The notes under the pieces are model-generated. The model ran no database searches. It had not been told where the DNA came from and was given only the letters and a program-made list of their open reading frames with translations. DNA of 64,000 nt from Ferdinandcohnia sp036965045. Lineage in GTDB: Bacteria; Bacillota; Bacilli; Bacillales; Bacillaceae_L. The position numbers and the translations under genes were made by a program. Below, piece after piece: positions 34,733-43,185 of this stretch (position 1 is the first letter of the stretch; the number at the start of each line of letters is the position of its first letter). Location of the stretch: contig NZ_JBALOV010000032.1 of assembly GCF_036965045.1 (NCBI RefSeq), positions 62,001 to 126,000 of the forward strand, written 5' to 3'.

Positions 34733-35179
34733 ATGAAATTAACAAATTATACGGATTATTCGTTACGTGTTTTAATGTATTTGGCAATGAAAAATGAAGA
34801 AGAATTATGCACCATCCAAGAAATTGCAGAAGCATATAATATATCAAGAAATCATTTAATGAAAATCATTCATCATTTAGGAAAACTAGAATATATCAAA
34901 ACAATTCGAGGGCGTAATGGTGGCTTTAGGCTTGCGAAGCATCCGAAGGATATTAATATTGGGGAAGTCGTTTCAAATACAGAAGAGGACTTTAATATCG
35001 TTGATTGCTTTAAAGAAGGAGGGGGCTATTGCTCAATCTCGCCATCTTGTAAACTAAAACATGCCTTGTATGAAGCATTACAGGCTTTCATAAATGTATT
35101 GAATGGGTATACATTAGAGGATCTTGTTACTAATAAAACAGATTTGCTTGATTTATTTCGTTTGCAAGAAGAGAAGTAA
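34733..35179 (+). CDS. nsrR: Rrf2-family nitric-oxide-sensing repressor NsrR
   Basis: 148 residues. N-terminal winged helix (SLRVLMYLAMKNE...ISRNHLMKIIHHL) and the [4Fe-4S] ligands Cys92, Cys100, Cys106 plus Asp8, the same set as B. subtilis NsrR. NO destroys the cluster and relieves repression of hmp, the divergent neighbour. AAGGAG precedes the ATG. Confidence 0.94.
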   Translation: MKLTNYTDYSLRVLMYLAMKNEEELCTIQEIAEAYNISRNHLMKIIHHLGKLEYIKTIRGRNGGFRLAKHPKDINIGEVVSNTEEDFNIVDCFKEGGGYCSISPSCKLKHALYEALQAFINVLNGYTLEDLVTNKTDLLDLFRLQEEK

Positions 35180-35299
35180 TGTGGGAAATAACATTCCCTT
35201 TCCGGTCTGACTCTCCAATAGGAACCAATACTAGTCGTTTAACATACATTTAAGTAGACGAAGTAATTAGAAAATTGGTTTTAAAGGAGAAGGAGAGAG

Positions 35300-35734
35300 A
35301 TGATAAGACATACGCCTGGTTTTTATTGCCCTTATTGTCACGGATACGTAGAACCACGGAATTGGTATGACGAATACTATTACCAACAGTACTCTGTACC
35401 ATACTATGGGTGGGATTGGAATCGGAATCCTGAAACGATTTTAGGAAAAGCAACTTGGACATGGGGCGGAACACCAACAAAATGTGAAATCGGATGGTCC
35501 TATGATAACAATATGACCGTAGCAGTCAGCGAAAACAGCCCATTTAAATGTGGTCAGCGATTACGAATTCGTAATGTGTCATTTGTCCCGAATCAAGACA
35601 TCATTGTAACAGTAGTAGACCAAGTGAAGAAATTCCCTGCTAATCGAATCAATCTTCATCGAAAAGCATTTGAAGCCTTGGGTGCATCACCTAGTGTAGG
35701 GGTATTAAATGTAGAAATTACGCCTATCGATTAA
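35300..35734 (+). CDS. Double-psi beta-barrel (RlpA/barwin-like) protein
   Basis: 144 residues. A Cys/aromatic N-terminus (YCPYCHGYVEPRNWYDEYYYQQ; a lone CxxC) precedes a domain with ATWTWGG, CGQRLRIRNV, IIVTVVDQV and INLHRKAFEALG, the pattern of RlpA/expansin-type double-psi barrels in which an Asp and a 'D-L-x-x-x-A-F' helix are conserved. No signal peptide is visible, so it may be a spore or cytoplasmic protein. AAGGAGAAGGAG before ATG. Fold is inferred by pattern. Confidence 0.65.
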   Translation: MIRHTPGFYCPYCHGYVEPRNWYDEYYYQQYSVPYYGWDWNRNPETILGKATWTWGGTPTKCEIGWSYDNNMTVAVSENSPFKCGQRLRIRNVSFVPNQDIIVTVVDQVKKFPANRINLHRKAFEALGASPSVGVLNVEITPID

Positions 35735-35741
35735 AAGACTC

Positions 35742-35776
35742 AAAGGAGAACAATCCCTAAATTGTCCTCCTTTTTT
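35742..35776 (+). terminator. Terminator after double-psi barrel gene
   Basis: AAAGGAG-ACAAT/ATTGT-CTCCTTT stem with one mismatch, TTTTTT. Confidence 0.85.
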
Positions 35777-35789
35777 CATGCTATTTTTC

Positions 35790-35924
35790 TTATTCCATTT
35801 GATCCATAAGCTCGCGATGATTTTCCTCATCATTTTCTTTAAGAAGATTTTCTGAATGTAATGCATCATAAGCTGGATTTGTAATATAAAGAACCTGGTT
35901 CTTCAGATGTTCATCTTTCTTCAC
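35790..35924 (-). CDS. Small acidic hypothetical protein (44 aa)
   Basis: GTG start with AAAGGA 9 bases upstream. Reads MKKDEHLKNQVLYITNPAYD then a Glu/Asn/His-rich helix to the end. It shares the terminator hairpin with the convergent gene. Unknown function; the protein-like composition and ribosome site give moderate support. Confidence 0.5.
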   Translation of the reverse strand: MKKDEHLKNQVLYITNPAYDALHSENLLKENDEENHRELMDQME

Positions 35925-36088
35925 AAATATCCATCCTTTCCCATTTCTTATTTTACTAATATGGCTGTTTTTAGATTGTTTTAGACACAGAAAATCTTTT
36001 AATAAATTTTTATATTAGCAAGCACATTTTTATATTCCCATCATATACTACTTATTGTGTGAGAAATTGTTAGAAGGGAAGTATAAAG

Positions 36089-36220
36089 ATGAGCAACGAG
36101 ATTAAAACACCAGTTACCAACGACTACAAGGACAAAGAAGGGTACAAAGTAATCAAAGTCAATCTAAACAATCCAACAGAAAATTTATTTGCAGTCGTAA
36201 CTCCTATAAAGATGCAGTAA
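36089..36220 (+). CDS. Small hypothetical protein (43 aa)
   Basis: ATG with AGAAGGGAAG upstream and a strong terminator 8 bases after the stop. Sequence begins MSNEIKTPVTNDYKDKEGYK and continues VIKVNLNNPTENLFAVVTP, a compact beta-rich pattern without membrane segments. Not recognised. Confidence 0.6.
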   Translation: MSNEIKTPVTNDYKDKEGYKVIKVNLNNPTENLFAVVTPIKMQ

Positions 36221-36227
36221 TCTAATT

Positions 36228-36278
36228 AAAATACTATCTTTTCGTACGTATTCTTACATAGAAAAGATGGTATTTTTT
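36228..36278 (+). terminator. Terminator after the 43-residue gene
   Basis: AATACTATCTTTTC/GAAAAGATGGTATT (14 bp, one wobble) with TTTTTT tail. Confidence 0.85.
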
Positions 36279-36392
36279 ATTTTGCTAGAAATAGAACCTG
36301 AAGTACAAGGGGAGTAAATACATTTAAAGGGCTCAATCAAATACCTTTACTTTTTGGCATGAACATACTATGCTTAAAGAAAGAATATTCGC

Positions 36393-36487
36393 AAACTACT
36401 AGGGGTGCCCAATTGGGCTGAGAGAAAAACGGACGTTTTTTAACCCTTTGGACCTGATCCGGCTAATACCGGCGGAGGAAAGTAGAG
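36393..36487 (+). ncRNA. TPP riboswitch (THI element)
   Basis: Conserved aptamer blocks GGGGTGCCC, GGGCTGAGA, ACCCTTTGGACCTGATC and the 3' block TAATACCGGCGGAGGAAAGTAG; P1 is closed by CTACT/AGTAG. A terminator (36518-36549) follows, so regulation is by transcription attenuation. It controls the short-chain dehydrogenase and thiW. Confidence 0.96.
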
Positions 36488-36517
36488 TGGAAACTTCCAT
36501 TTTCTCTTGATACCAAT

Positions 36518-36549
36518 GCCAGGTCCATTAATGTGGACTTGGCTTTTTT
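36518..36549 (+). terminator. TPP riboswitch expression-platform terminator
   Basis: GCCAGGTCCA/TGGACTTGGC 10-bp stem, six-base loop, TTTTTT; 38 bases before the dehydrogenase ATG. Confidence 0.9.
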
Positions 36550-36586
36550 GCGTTTTTCTTATTTACTATTTTAGGAGGCTACTAGA

Positions 36587-37348
36587 ATGAAATTACAGAA
36601 TCAGGTTATTCTTGTCACAGGAGGCGCTCGTGGATTAGGGAAGGAGATTGTAAAAGCGTTCGCTAATCAAGGAGCGAAAGTAGTTATTAATTATTTCAAT
36701 AGTGAAGCAAAAGCCTATGCTTTAAAAGAGGAAATTGGTGAAAATGCAATTGCGGTTCAAGCAGATGTCACAAAACGTGAACAGGTAGATAACCTATTTG
36801 TTGGAGCGAAAAAGCAGTTTGATCAACCTATTACAACAGTTGTTAATAATGCCTTAATTAATTTTCGTTTCGATCCAATCGCTAGAAAAAATGCAGCAGA
36901 TATTTCATGGGAGGATTATCACGTACAGCTTGAAGGTGCAATCCGCGGAGCCTTACATACAACCCAGGCAGCGATGTCTGACATGAAGGAGCTAGGATTT
37001 GGTCGAATCATAACGATTGGTACAAATCTCTTTCAAAACCCTGTTGTTGCTTATCATGATTACAACACAAGCAAAGCAGCACTTCTAGGATTTACACGAA
37101 ACATGGCAAAAGATTTAGGTGCCTTTGGTATAAATGTGAACATGGTGTCAGGAGGATTGCTCCAAACAACAGATGCGAGTTCCGCAACTTCTGATGAGGT
37201 TTTCCAATTAATCAAGGATTCTACACCACTTCAAAAAGTCACAACTCCAGAGGATGTTGCGAACGCTGTTCTATTCTTTGCTTCTCCTTGGAGTAAAGGT
37301 GTAACAGGGCAGAACCTAGTTGTTGATGGCGGCCTAGTAATGGATTAA
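36587..37348 (+). CDS. Short-chain dehydrogenase under TPP control (annotated usually as 3-oxoacyl-ACP reductase)
   Basis: 253 residues, classical SDR length. Cofactor motif TGGARGLG (residues 11-18), VNNAL in place of NNAG, and YxxxK as YNTSK. The residue 13 before the catalytic Tyr, normally Ser, is Thr (IITIGTNLFQNPV). This subgroup is common beside thiW in Bacillaceae but has no proven role; position implies thiamine or thiazole metabolism, not fatty-acid synthesis. AGGAGG before the ATG; thiW follows after 21 bases. Confidence 0.85.
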   Translation: MKLQNQVILVTGGARGLGKEIVKAFANQGAKVVINYFNSEAKAYALKEEIGENAIAVQADVTKREQVDNLFVGAKKQFDQPITTVVNNALINFRFDPIARKNAADISWEDYHVQLEGAIRGALHTTQAAMSDMKELGFGRIITIGTNLFQNPVVAYHDYNTSKAALLGFTRNMAKDLGAFGINVNMVSGGLLQTTDASSATSDEVFQLIKDSTPLQKVTTPEDVANAVLFFASPWSKGVTGQNLVVDGGLVMD

Positions 37349-37369
37349 ACAACCATGGGAGGTTTCATA

Positions 37370-37873
37370 ATGAGTAAAACATTGAAAATGACAATAACAG
37401 CAATGCTTGTTGCGATTGGCACCGTAACAAGCCACCTGTTTGCAATACCCATTGGTTTCACAAAGGTGTTTCCAATGCAGCATTTTATTAATGTACTGTC
37501 TGCAGTAATCTTGGGACCAACTTATGCTGTTCTTCAAGCTTTTTTAGTTTCTTTACTTCGGAACATGCTTAGTACAGGCTCCTTATTTGCCTTTCCTGGA
37601 AGTATGATCGGAGCGTTTTTAGCGGCGTTTTTATATTCAAAAACAAAGAAAGCCTCAATGGCAATGACTGGTGAAATAATCGGAACAGGTCTATTGGGTG
37701 CGATGGCTTGTTACCCAATCGCCACACTCATTCTTGGGCAGGATGCAGCCCTTTTTGGATTTGTACCATCGTTTATCTTTAGTTCGATTGCAGGTTCCAT
37801 CTTTGGATTTATTATCGTTGGTATCGTATTAAAAAGCCCGGCCTTTAAAACATATCAAGAACGTAACTTCTAA
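37370..37873 (+). CDS. thiW: Energy-coupling factor substrate component ThiW (thiazole precursor)
   Basis: 167 residues with five to six hydrophobic segments (FPMQHFINVLSAVILGPTYAVLQAFLVSLLRNML is the diagnostic core). ThiW is the S-component predicted to import hydroxyethylthiazole and uses shared ECF ATPases located elsewhere. ATG 37370 follows GGGAGGT. Under the TPP riboswitch with the upstream dehydrogenase. Confidence 0.9.
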   Translation: MSKTLKMTITAMLVAIGTVTSHLFAIPIGFTKVFPMQHFINVLSAVILGPTYAVLQAFLVSLLRNMLSTGSLFAFPGSMIGAFLAAFLYSKTKKASMAMTGEIIGTGLLGAMACYPIATLILGQDAALFGFVPSFIFSSIAGSIFGFIIVGIVLKSPAFKTYQERNF

Positions 37874-37880
37874 TATTCAG

Positions 37881-37914
37881 AAAAAGACTAAACAGTTTTT
37901 GTTTAGTCTTTTTT
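37881..37914. terminator. Bidirectional terminator (thiW / nhaC-family)
   Basis: AAAAAGACTAAAC/GTTTAGTCTTTTT perfect stem with 7-base loop; convergent genes. Confidence 0.9.
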
Positions 37915-39328
37915 AAATCATTAGACCACCTATGACATATAGTACAATGGCAATAACACCGCCAATCGCTGAAACCTTTAATTTATATTGTGCATAGTCT
38001 ACAAGGTCCAAGTCTAAGATTGATGCTGTTGTTATCGTTGTATCACCAAGAGGGGAGGTCAACGCTCCAAATGCACCACTCGCGAAAACTGCTCCCACCG
38101 TTAAGGGGATAGAGGCGCCAGTTGATAATGCAAGCGCAATCCCAAGTGGCATAAATAACCCCCAGGTTCCCCACGACGAACCAATAAAATAACCAACAAT
38201 TGAACCGATTAGAAAAATTGTCGCAGGCGTTAGAAAGCCTGGTAGAAAAGAACCTAAGGTTGAACTAATAAATTCTGAGAACCCAAGCTCCTCAGCTGAC
38301 AAGGTCAAGGCCCATATCAGAATAAGTAGACTGATTGCCTGCATCATTTGATTGCCACCGTCGTAAAAATGATACATAATTTCATGCAATTTTTCTTTAC
38401 GAACCATATAAAAGACGAATGTGAAAATGAGCGTGATAAACACTGCTAAGAGCATCACAAAAGTTGCATCTGCCATCGAAAATGCTTCAAAAACTGTCTG
38501 AGCACCGAGTGATTTACCATCCTGCCATAAGAGATAAAGTGACAACCCTAGTAAAAGGAATACCGGTACAATTAAATTCCAGGGCTGTGCTTTTACAAGG
38601 GAAAGCTCTTTTTTTATACCCATTCGATGAAATTCATGTTCATGTTCTTCTTCACCATGATTTTTGTCAGAATTCATTTTGGTTTTAGATGGCCAAAATG
38701 TTTGTATGATTCCGATTAACAGCATTACAATTGCATAAAAATTAAACAAGATGCTTAACAGAAAAACTTCATAAGCAGACATACCTAGATTAAGTCCTTT
38801 AATACCACCTTCAACAAGTGAAACCATAAAGCCAACAAACGCAGTTGCTACAGGTAAAAGGACGATGACTGATTCGGTTGAAATATCTAAGGTCATACCT
38901 ACCTTTTGTTTGGATAGGTTCATTTTTTTTATGAGTTGCTTTATAATGGGGCCAATCATCATAATTCGAAACATCGGCATCATAAAGGTAAACGGAAGGG
39001 TGAGCCAAATTAAACCCAGTAGGCCACGTTCCGTTTTGATTTTCTCCCCAATCCATTCCGTAAATCCTTTAATACCACCGGCAATGTTCATCATCCCAAC
39101 TAAACCACCAAAAACATATAAAAAGCTTACGATTTTAACATTAGTTGGATCAGATAGAGTCGTCACAATATAAGTAATGGATTGCTGGGTTCCACCTAAT
39201 ACATCAGATGTAACAAGGATTGCCCCAACCAATAATCCTAAAACAAGTCCAGGTAAAATATCCTTTAACCAAATTGCCATACCGATCACAATTAAAAAAG
39301 GAATAAGTGAGAGCCATGAATGTTCCAA
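37913..39328 (-). CDS. NhaC-family Na+/H+ antiporter or related organic-acid antiporter
   Basis: 471 residues, about 11-12 spans, with a His/Glu-rich cytoplasmic loop near 220 (NHGEEEHEHEFH). Conserved family regions LPFTFMMPMFRIMMIGPIIKQL and GSSWGTWGLFMPLGIAL, GALTSPLGDTTITTASILDLDLVDY. Family members exchange Na+ for H+ or malate/lactate; substrate open. TTG start with GGGAGG 9 bases upstream. Confidence 0.85.
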   Translation of the reverse strand: MEHSWLSLIPFLIVIGMAIWLKDILPGLVLGLLVGAILVTSDVLGGTQQSITYIVTTLSDPTNVKIVSFLYVFGGLVGMMNIAGGIKGFTEWIGEKIKTERGLLGLIWLTLPFTFMMPMFRIMMIGPIIKQLIKKMNLSKQKVGMTLDISTESVIVLLPVATAFVGFMVSLVEGGIKGLNLGMSAYEVFLLSILFNFYAIVMLLIGIIQTFWPSKTKMNSDKNHGEEEHEHEFHRMGIKKELSLVKAQPWNLIVPVFLLLGLSLYLLWQDGKSLGAQTVFEAFSMADATFVMLLAVFITLIFTFVFYMVRKEKLHEIMYHFYDGGNQMMQAISLLILIWALTLSAEELGFSEFISSTLGSFLPGFLTPATIFLIGSIVGYFIGSSWGTWGLFMPLGIALALSTGASIPLTVGAVFASGAFGALTSPLGDTTITTASILDLDLVDYAQYKLKVSAIGGVIAIVLYVIGGLMI

Positions 39329-39418
39329 ACCATTATCCTCCCGTATGCAAAAATGTTCATTTGGTTAGTATGACCAATTTGAGAGTGGAGTATTTTAGTA
39401 AGGGTAGTTATTATGGCT

Positions 39419-40207
39419 TTAAAGGATCACAGGGGTAAAGGTTTTGACTATGATATGGAGAATGAAGGTAANNNNNNNNNNNNNNNNNNNNNNNNNNNNN
39501 NNNNNNNNNNNNNNNNNNNNNNNNNGACCATTTTCGTCGATTGTTCCGAGTAAAATTTCATTAAGTGTAACATTTTTGTAGGTTGTTGAAATTTTTTGTA
39601 ATAACCAATCTTCATCTTTACCAATTTGCTGCAGCTCATTAAATTCAATCTTTTTCTCTTTAATTAAAGTCCTAGGATATTGGAATGGTTTAATAGGTTG
39701 GTTAAATGAACTCGGTGTTAGTGGTTGGTGTTCACTTTTTAAAAAGAGTGAAATAGATCCACCTGGCTCCCAAAAAGCTAGAGCAACCTTTTCAATATCT
39801 TCCGCATTCTTCATCCTTAATTCTGCTAAAAGTACATCAATGGAAATCCTTGCTTTGTTCAAATTTTTATAAAGTATATTTCCATTTTCAATAAGTGGGA
39901 TAGGTGCGGGGATAAACAATTTTCTTATTCTATTTGAACGTAAACTTAGGAAAATCCCAATTAAATAAAGGATTAAAACTACTGTCATTGTAATCATCGA
40001 ACCTTCTAAACCCAATCCTTCATCTGATAATGGATGAGCAATAATATTGCCAATTAGTAAGACGATTACAAAGTCGAGTAGACCAACTTGTGATATCGTT
40101 CGTTGCCCCATCATTCTAGCGACTACAACAAAAAACGCAAAGCCAACGATTGCTCTGAGAATCCATTCAATGATAGTGAGATGATCTTGGGCAGCAAAAA
40201 AATGCAT
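39419..40207 (-). CDS. DUF421-family membrane protein, interrupted by assembly gap
   Basis: YetF/YkjA-type protein: three N-terminal spans (IVGFAFFVVVARMMGQRTISQVGLLDFVIVLLIGN) and a cytoplasmic domain (FIPAPIPLIENGNILYKNLNKARISIDVLLAELRM). 54 N replace part of the C-terminus. The end is therefore uncertain: the frame given runs to 39419, but another frame after the gap reads a hydrophilic tail (SPYHSQNLYPCDPLKP) which looks more plausible if the gap length is wrong. AGGTGGAG before ATG. Confidence 0.75.
   Translation of the reverse strand: MHFFAAQDHLTIIEWILRAIVGFAFFVVVARMMGQRTISQVGLLDFVIVLLIGNIIAHPLSDEGLGLEGSMITMTVVLILYLIGIFLSLRSNRIRKLFIPAPIPLIENGNILYKNLNKARISIDVLLAELRMKNAEDIEKVALAFWEPGGSISLFLKSEHQPLTPSSFNQPIKPFQYPRTLIKEKKIEFNELQQIGKDEDWLLQKISTTYKNVTLNEILLGTIDENGXXXXXXXXXXXXXXXXXXXTFILHIIVKTFTPVIL
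39472..39525. other. Assembly gap (54 N)
   Basis: Run of N inside the DUF421 gene; true length unknown. Confidence 1.
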
Positions 40208-40294
40208 AATTACTCCACCTTAACCTAAATTTCCATAATTAGTTTGCACTTAGTACATTATTACTATTAAATTTTATTCCTTTAAAATAACAAT

Positions 40295-40334
40295 AAAAAA
40301 ACACTTCCTATGGTCCGAAATAGAAAGTGTTTTA
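40295..40334 (-). terminator. Terminator after Nramp-like gene
   Basis: Minus strand: AAAACACTT-CTAT/ATAG-AAGTGTTTT with T7. Confidence 0.85.
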
Positions 40335-40341
40335 GTATGCT

Positions 40342-41592
40342 TTAGAATAATCCAACTAATTGTTGAAAGGCCAGAATACCAAATAAGACCAAACATGCCG
40401 ATAAGACAATATTAGACAGTAAACTATTACTATACTCTTTTCCAATACGTTTGGAATTAAGCAACCACAATAAACTTATTGATAAAAATGGCATAAACAA
40501 AGCTCCAAGAGCACCGTATAAAATAATTAATTCGACAGGTTTACCAAAAAATAAAAGAAGCATTGGAGGGAAGGTTAGCCATGCTAAGAAGGCACGGTAT
40601 GCTGGATCCTTTTCAGTTACTGAGCGATTATGTTCCTTTTTCATAAGCCGGACAAAGTCTGCAAATAGATAAGGGACCCCATTCCAAACTCCTAAGAGAG
40701 AAGAAAATGCTGCAGACCAAAATCCAAGTAAGAAAAGCCATGTAAAAACACTTCCAAATTTGTCACCAATCATCTCTGATAATTGATATAACCCTTGTTC
40801 TCCTTGAATTTCAATTCCAGACCCATAAAGAAACTGACTTCCAACAATTAAGAGAGATAAAGTGAACAATGCAGTCATAATATAGGCTGCCTTTGAATCC
40901 AATCTCATCATGGGAATCCAGTCTTTACCTTTCCAACCTTTTTCCTTTAACCAATAGCCATAGGAAGCCATCGTAATTGTTCCACCTACGCCACCGATAA
41001 GCCCGAGTGCAAGCATAAAAGACCCTTGAGGAATTGTCGGAACAAAACCTTTAAAAAAGTCGCCAATGTTAGGTAAAAATAACACTGCAGAGCCTATTAC
41101 TGTAACAAACATTAGACCTATTAGAACCATCATAACTTTTTCAAATAGGAGATAACGACCACTCCAAATGAGGAGAAAACCTACAATGGCATGTATAACT
41201 GCCCATACCCAAAAGGGAAGGACAGGGAACATTGCCGTCATAGCTAAAGCACAGGCTGATGTTGCTGCAGCTCCATATACGAATCCCCAAATGACAGAGT
41301 ATACCCCGAAATATCCAGTAGCCCATTTTCCCATCTGCTGCCAGCCTTCAATGATCGTCTTACCTGTGGCAAGGTGCAAACGACCTACACCTTCATTTAA
41401 AAAGTATTTAAAAATAGAACCAAGAATAATTGCCCAAACAAATACAAGTCCAAAGCCTGCACCTGCAACTAATGCTGCGACAAGGTCACCGGTTCCGACC
41501 CCCGTTGCTGCTGCTACAAAACCTGGACCAATCATAGCCAATTTCTTTTTATAACTCGTAGGTGCCTGTATTGGCGTATTGAGATTCGACAT
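40342..41592 (-). CDS. Nramp-related transporter, divergent in metal-binding motifs
   Basis: 416 residues, about 11 spans, Nramp/APC-fold start MIGPGFVAAATGVGTGDLVAAL. In true Nramp metal carriers the first span has DPGN and the sixth MPHN; here these are GTGD and an ASYGYW stretch (VGGTITMASYGYWLKEKG). The protein therefore probably does not transport Mn2+/Fe2+ in the canonical way and may carry another ion or solute. AAAGGGG before ATG; single gene with terminator. Confidence 0.78.
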   Translation of the reverse strand: MSNLNTPIQAPTSYKKKLAMIGPGFVAAATGVGTGDLVAALVAGAGFGLVFVWAIILGSIFKYFLNEGVGRLHLATGKTIIEGWQQMGKWATGYFGVYSVIWGFVYGAAATSACALAMTAMFPVLPFWVWAVIHAIVGFLLIWSGRYLLFEKVMMVLIGLMFVTVIGSAVLFLPNIGDFFKGFVPTIPQGSFMLALGLIGGVGGTITMASYGYWLKEKGWKGKDWIPMMRLDSKAAYIMTALFTLSLLIVGSQFLYGSGIEIQGEQGLYQLSEMIGDKFGSVFTWLFLLGFWSAAFSSLLGVWNGVPYLFADFVRLMKKEHNRSVTEKDPAYRAFLAWLTFPPMLLLFFGKPVELIILYGALGALFMPFLSISLLWLLNSKRIGKEYSNSLLSNIVLSACLVLFGILAFQQLVGLF

Positions 41593-41775
41593 AAAGTAAC
41601 CCCTTTCATGGTGTAAAATAAAATATATTTTAAAATTATATCACAATTAAAATAAATAAACTTGGTCTAATAGTCTGAATTTTGGAAGTGAAATATTTCC
41701 AAGCAAGAAAATTTGTTTCTGTTCTATCAATTGATAAGATAGTAATAAATTAAGGTGAAGAAAGGATATGAGCAA

Positions 41776-42777
41776 ATGACAAATATAAATATTCCCGTCT
41801 CGGTTTTAAATCTTGCACCCATTCGTCAGGGACAAAATCAAAAAGACGCAATAGATGCCATGGTTGACTTAGCTCAAGCTACTGAAAAAATGGGATACAG
41901 CCGATACTGGATTGCGGAACATCACAATTCACCAACATTAGTTAGTTCTGCGACATCCATTTTAATTAAACATACTTTGGAGCACACAGAAAAAATCAGA
42001 GTTGGTTCAGGCGGAATCATGCTTCCGAACCACTCGCCACTAGTTGTAGCTGAACAATTCGGGACAATGGCTACTATTTATCCAAACCGCCTTGATTTAG
42101 GGCTTGGACGTGCTCCTGGAACGGACATGATGACAGCAAGTGCATTAAGACGTTCTCATAATGATTCCGTTTATACGTTTCCGAATGATGTAAATGCATT
42201 ACTTACATACTTTGGTCCTATGGAACGCCAAGGTTATGTAAAAGCATTTCCTGGAGTTGGTACAAGCGTGCCAATCTACATTTTGGGTTCTTCAACAGAT
42301 TCAGCTCATTTGGCTGCAAAATTAGGACTTCCGTATGTATTTGCCTCCCATTTTGCACCAAGATTCATGGAAGAAGCAATTTCCATTTACCGCAACCGTT
42401 TTGTACCATCCGAATATTTACATTCACCATACATGATGGTTTGCCTAAATGTAATTGCAACTGAAACGGATGAAGAAGCTAAACGAGAACTCACAACCAT
42501 GCAACAATTTTTCTTGAACGTTGTACGCGGTTCACAGAACCCATTATTGCCACCAGTTGATAATATGGATGAGTTATGGAACCAGCCTGAAAAAGAAATG
42601 GCTACTTCCATGTCCAGTGTTACATTATTAGGTAGCAAAGAATCGATTCGCAACCAATTAACAAGCTTCCAAGAAAAATATAATGTTGATGAACTAATGG
42701 CCGTTTCATACATCTATGACCCGGATAAACAAAAGCGATCATACGAAATTTTAAAAGAAGTTGTCGATGGGAAGTAA
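41776..42777 (+). CDS. Luciferase-like flavin-dependent monooxygenase (LLM class) 1
   Basis: 333 residues. Flavin-monooxygenase TIM-barrel of the MsnO8 type: SVLNLAPIRQGQ, GYSRYWIAEHHNSPTL, RVGSGGIMLPNHSPLVVAEQFGTM, RLDLGLGRAPGTD and LLGSKESIRNQL. Uses FMNH2 from a separate reductase; substrate unknown. ATG 41776 follows AGAAAGG; the GTG at 41755 is rejected. A paralogue is at 60493. The inverted repeat TTGGAA-N9-TTCCAA (41682-41702) lies upstream. The FMN riboswitch just downstream belongs to ribU, not this gene. Confidence 0.88.
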   Translation: MTNINIPVSVLNLAPIRQGQNQKDAIDAMVDLAQATEKMGYSRYWIAEHHNSPTLVSSATSILIKHTLEHTEKIRVGSGGIMLPNHSPLVVAEQFGTMATIYPNRLDLGLGRAPGTDMMTASALRRSHNDSVYTFPNDVNALLTYFGPMERQGYVKAFPGVGTSVPIYILGSSTDSAHLAAKLGLPYVFASHFAPRFMEEAISIYRNRFVPSEYLHSPYMMVCLNVIATETDEEAKRELTTMQQFFLNVVRGSQNPLLPPVDNMDELWNQPEKEMATSMSSVTLLGSKESIRNQLTSFQEKYNVDELMAVSYIYDPDKQKRSYEILKEVVDGK

Positions 42778-42898
42778 AGAATTTCGGGAACGTACTACTT
42801 TTGTTGGAGTAAGTTCAACAAAATGGAAGTATTTGAAGCAAATTGCTTCACAACGGATATAAAACTTGATACTATAAAGTAGAAATTAATATTGATCT

Positions 42899-43024
42899 AT
42901 CTTCGGGGCTGGGTGAAAATCCCGACCGGCGGTGATGAGATTACTCTCTAAGCCCGCGAGCCGTAAGGCAGGATTTGGTGCGATTCCAAAGCCGACAGTA
43001 TAGTCTGGATGGGAGAAGATGGAG
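42899..43024 (+). ncRNA. FMN riboswitch (RFN element)
   Basis: All conserved RFN blocks are present in order: TCGGGGCTGGGTGAAAATCCC, GACCGGCGGTGAT, AAGCCCGCGAGCC, GGCAGGATTTGGTG, GATTCCAAAGCCGACAGT and GTCTGGATGGGAGAAGATGG. A terminator follows at 43079. Controls the riboflavin transporter RibU. Confidence 0.97.
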
Positions 43025-43078
43025 GTTCTGCGCGTTCGAAAATTTTTTAATGATTGAACGTTTATTAAGCATACCTTT

Positions 43079-43111
43079 AACTCCCTCAAGAATCCATTCT
43101 TGGGGGTTTTT
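43079..43111 (+). terminator. FMN riboswitch expression-platform terminator
   Basis: CCC-CAAGAAT/ATTCTTGGGGG stem with a bulge, TTTTT; lies between aptamer and ribU. Confidence 0.8.
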
Positions 43112-43185
43112 ATTTGGGTATGACTTAAATTGCTGAACCTTTCTTCTTTTGAGGTGGATCGACAAAAGAGGAGAGGAAAGAAAAA

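Noticed and set aside
36587..37348. FabG function in fatty acid synthesis
   Set aside because: TPP riboswitch control, thiW partner and altered active-site residues argue against it.
39177..39368. Plus-strand frames opposite the NhaC-like gene
   Set aside because: Low-complexity Ile/Pro/Ser products typical of antisense frames to membrane proteins; no ribosome sites.
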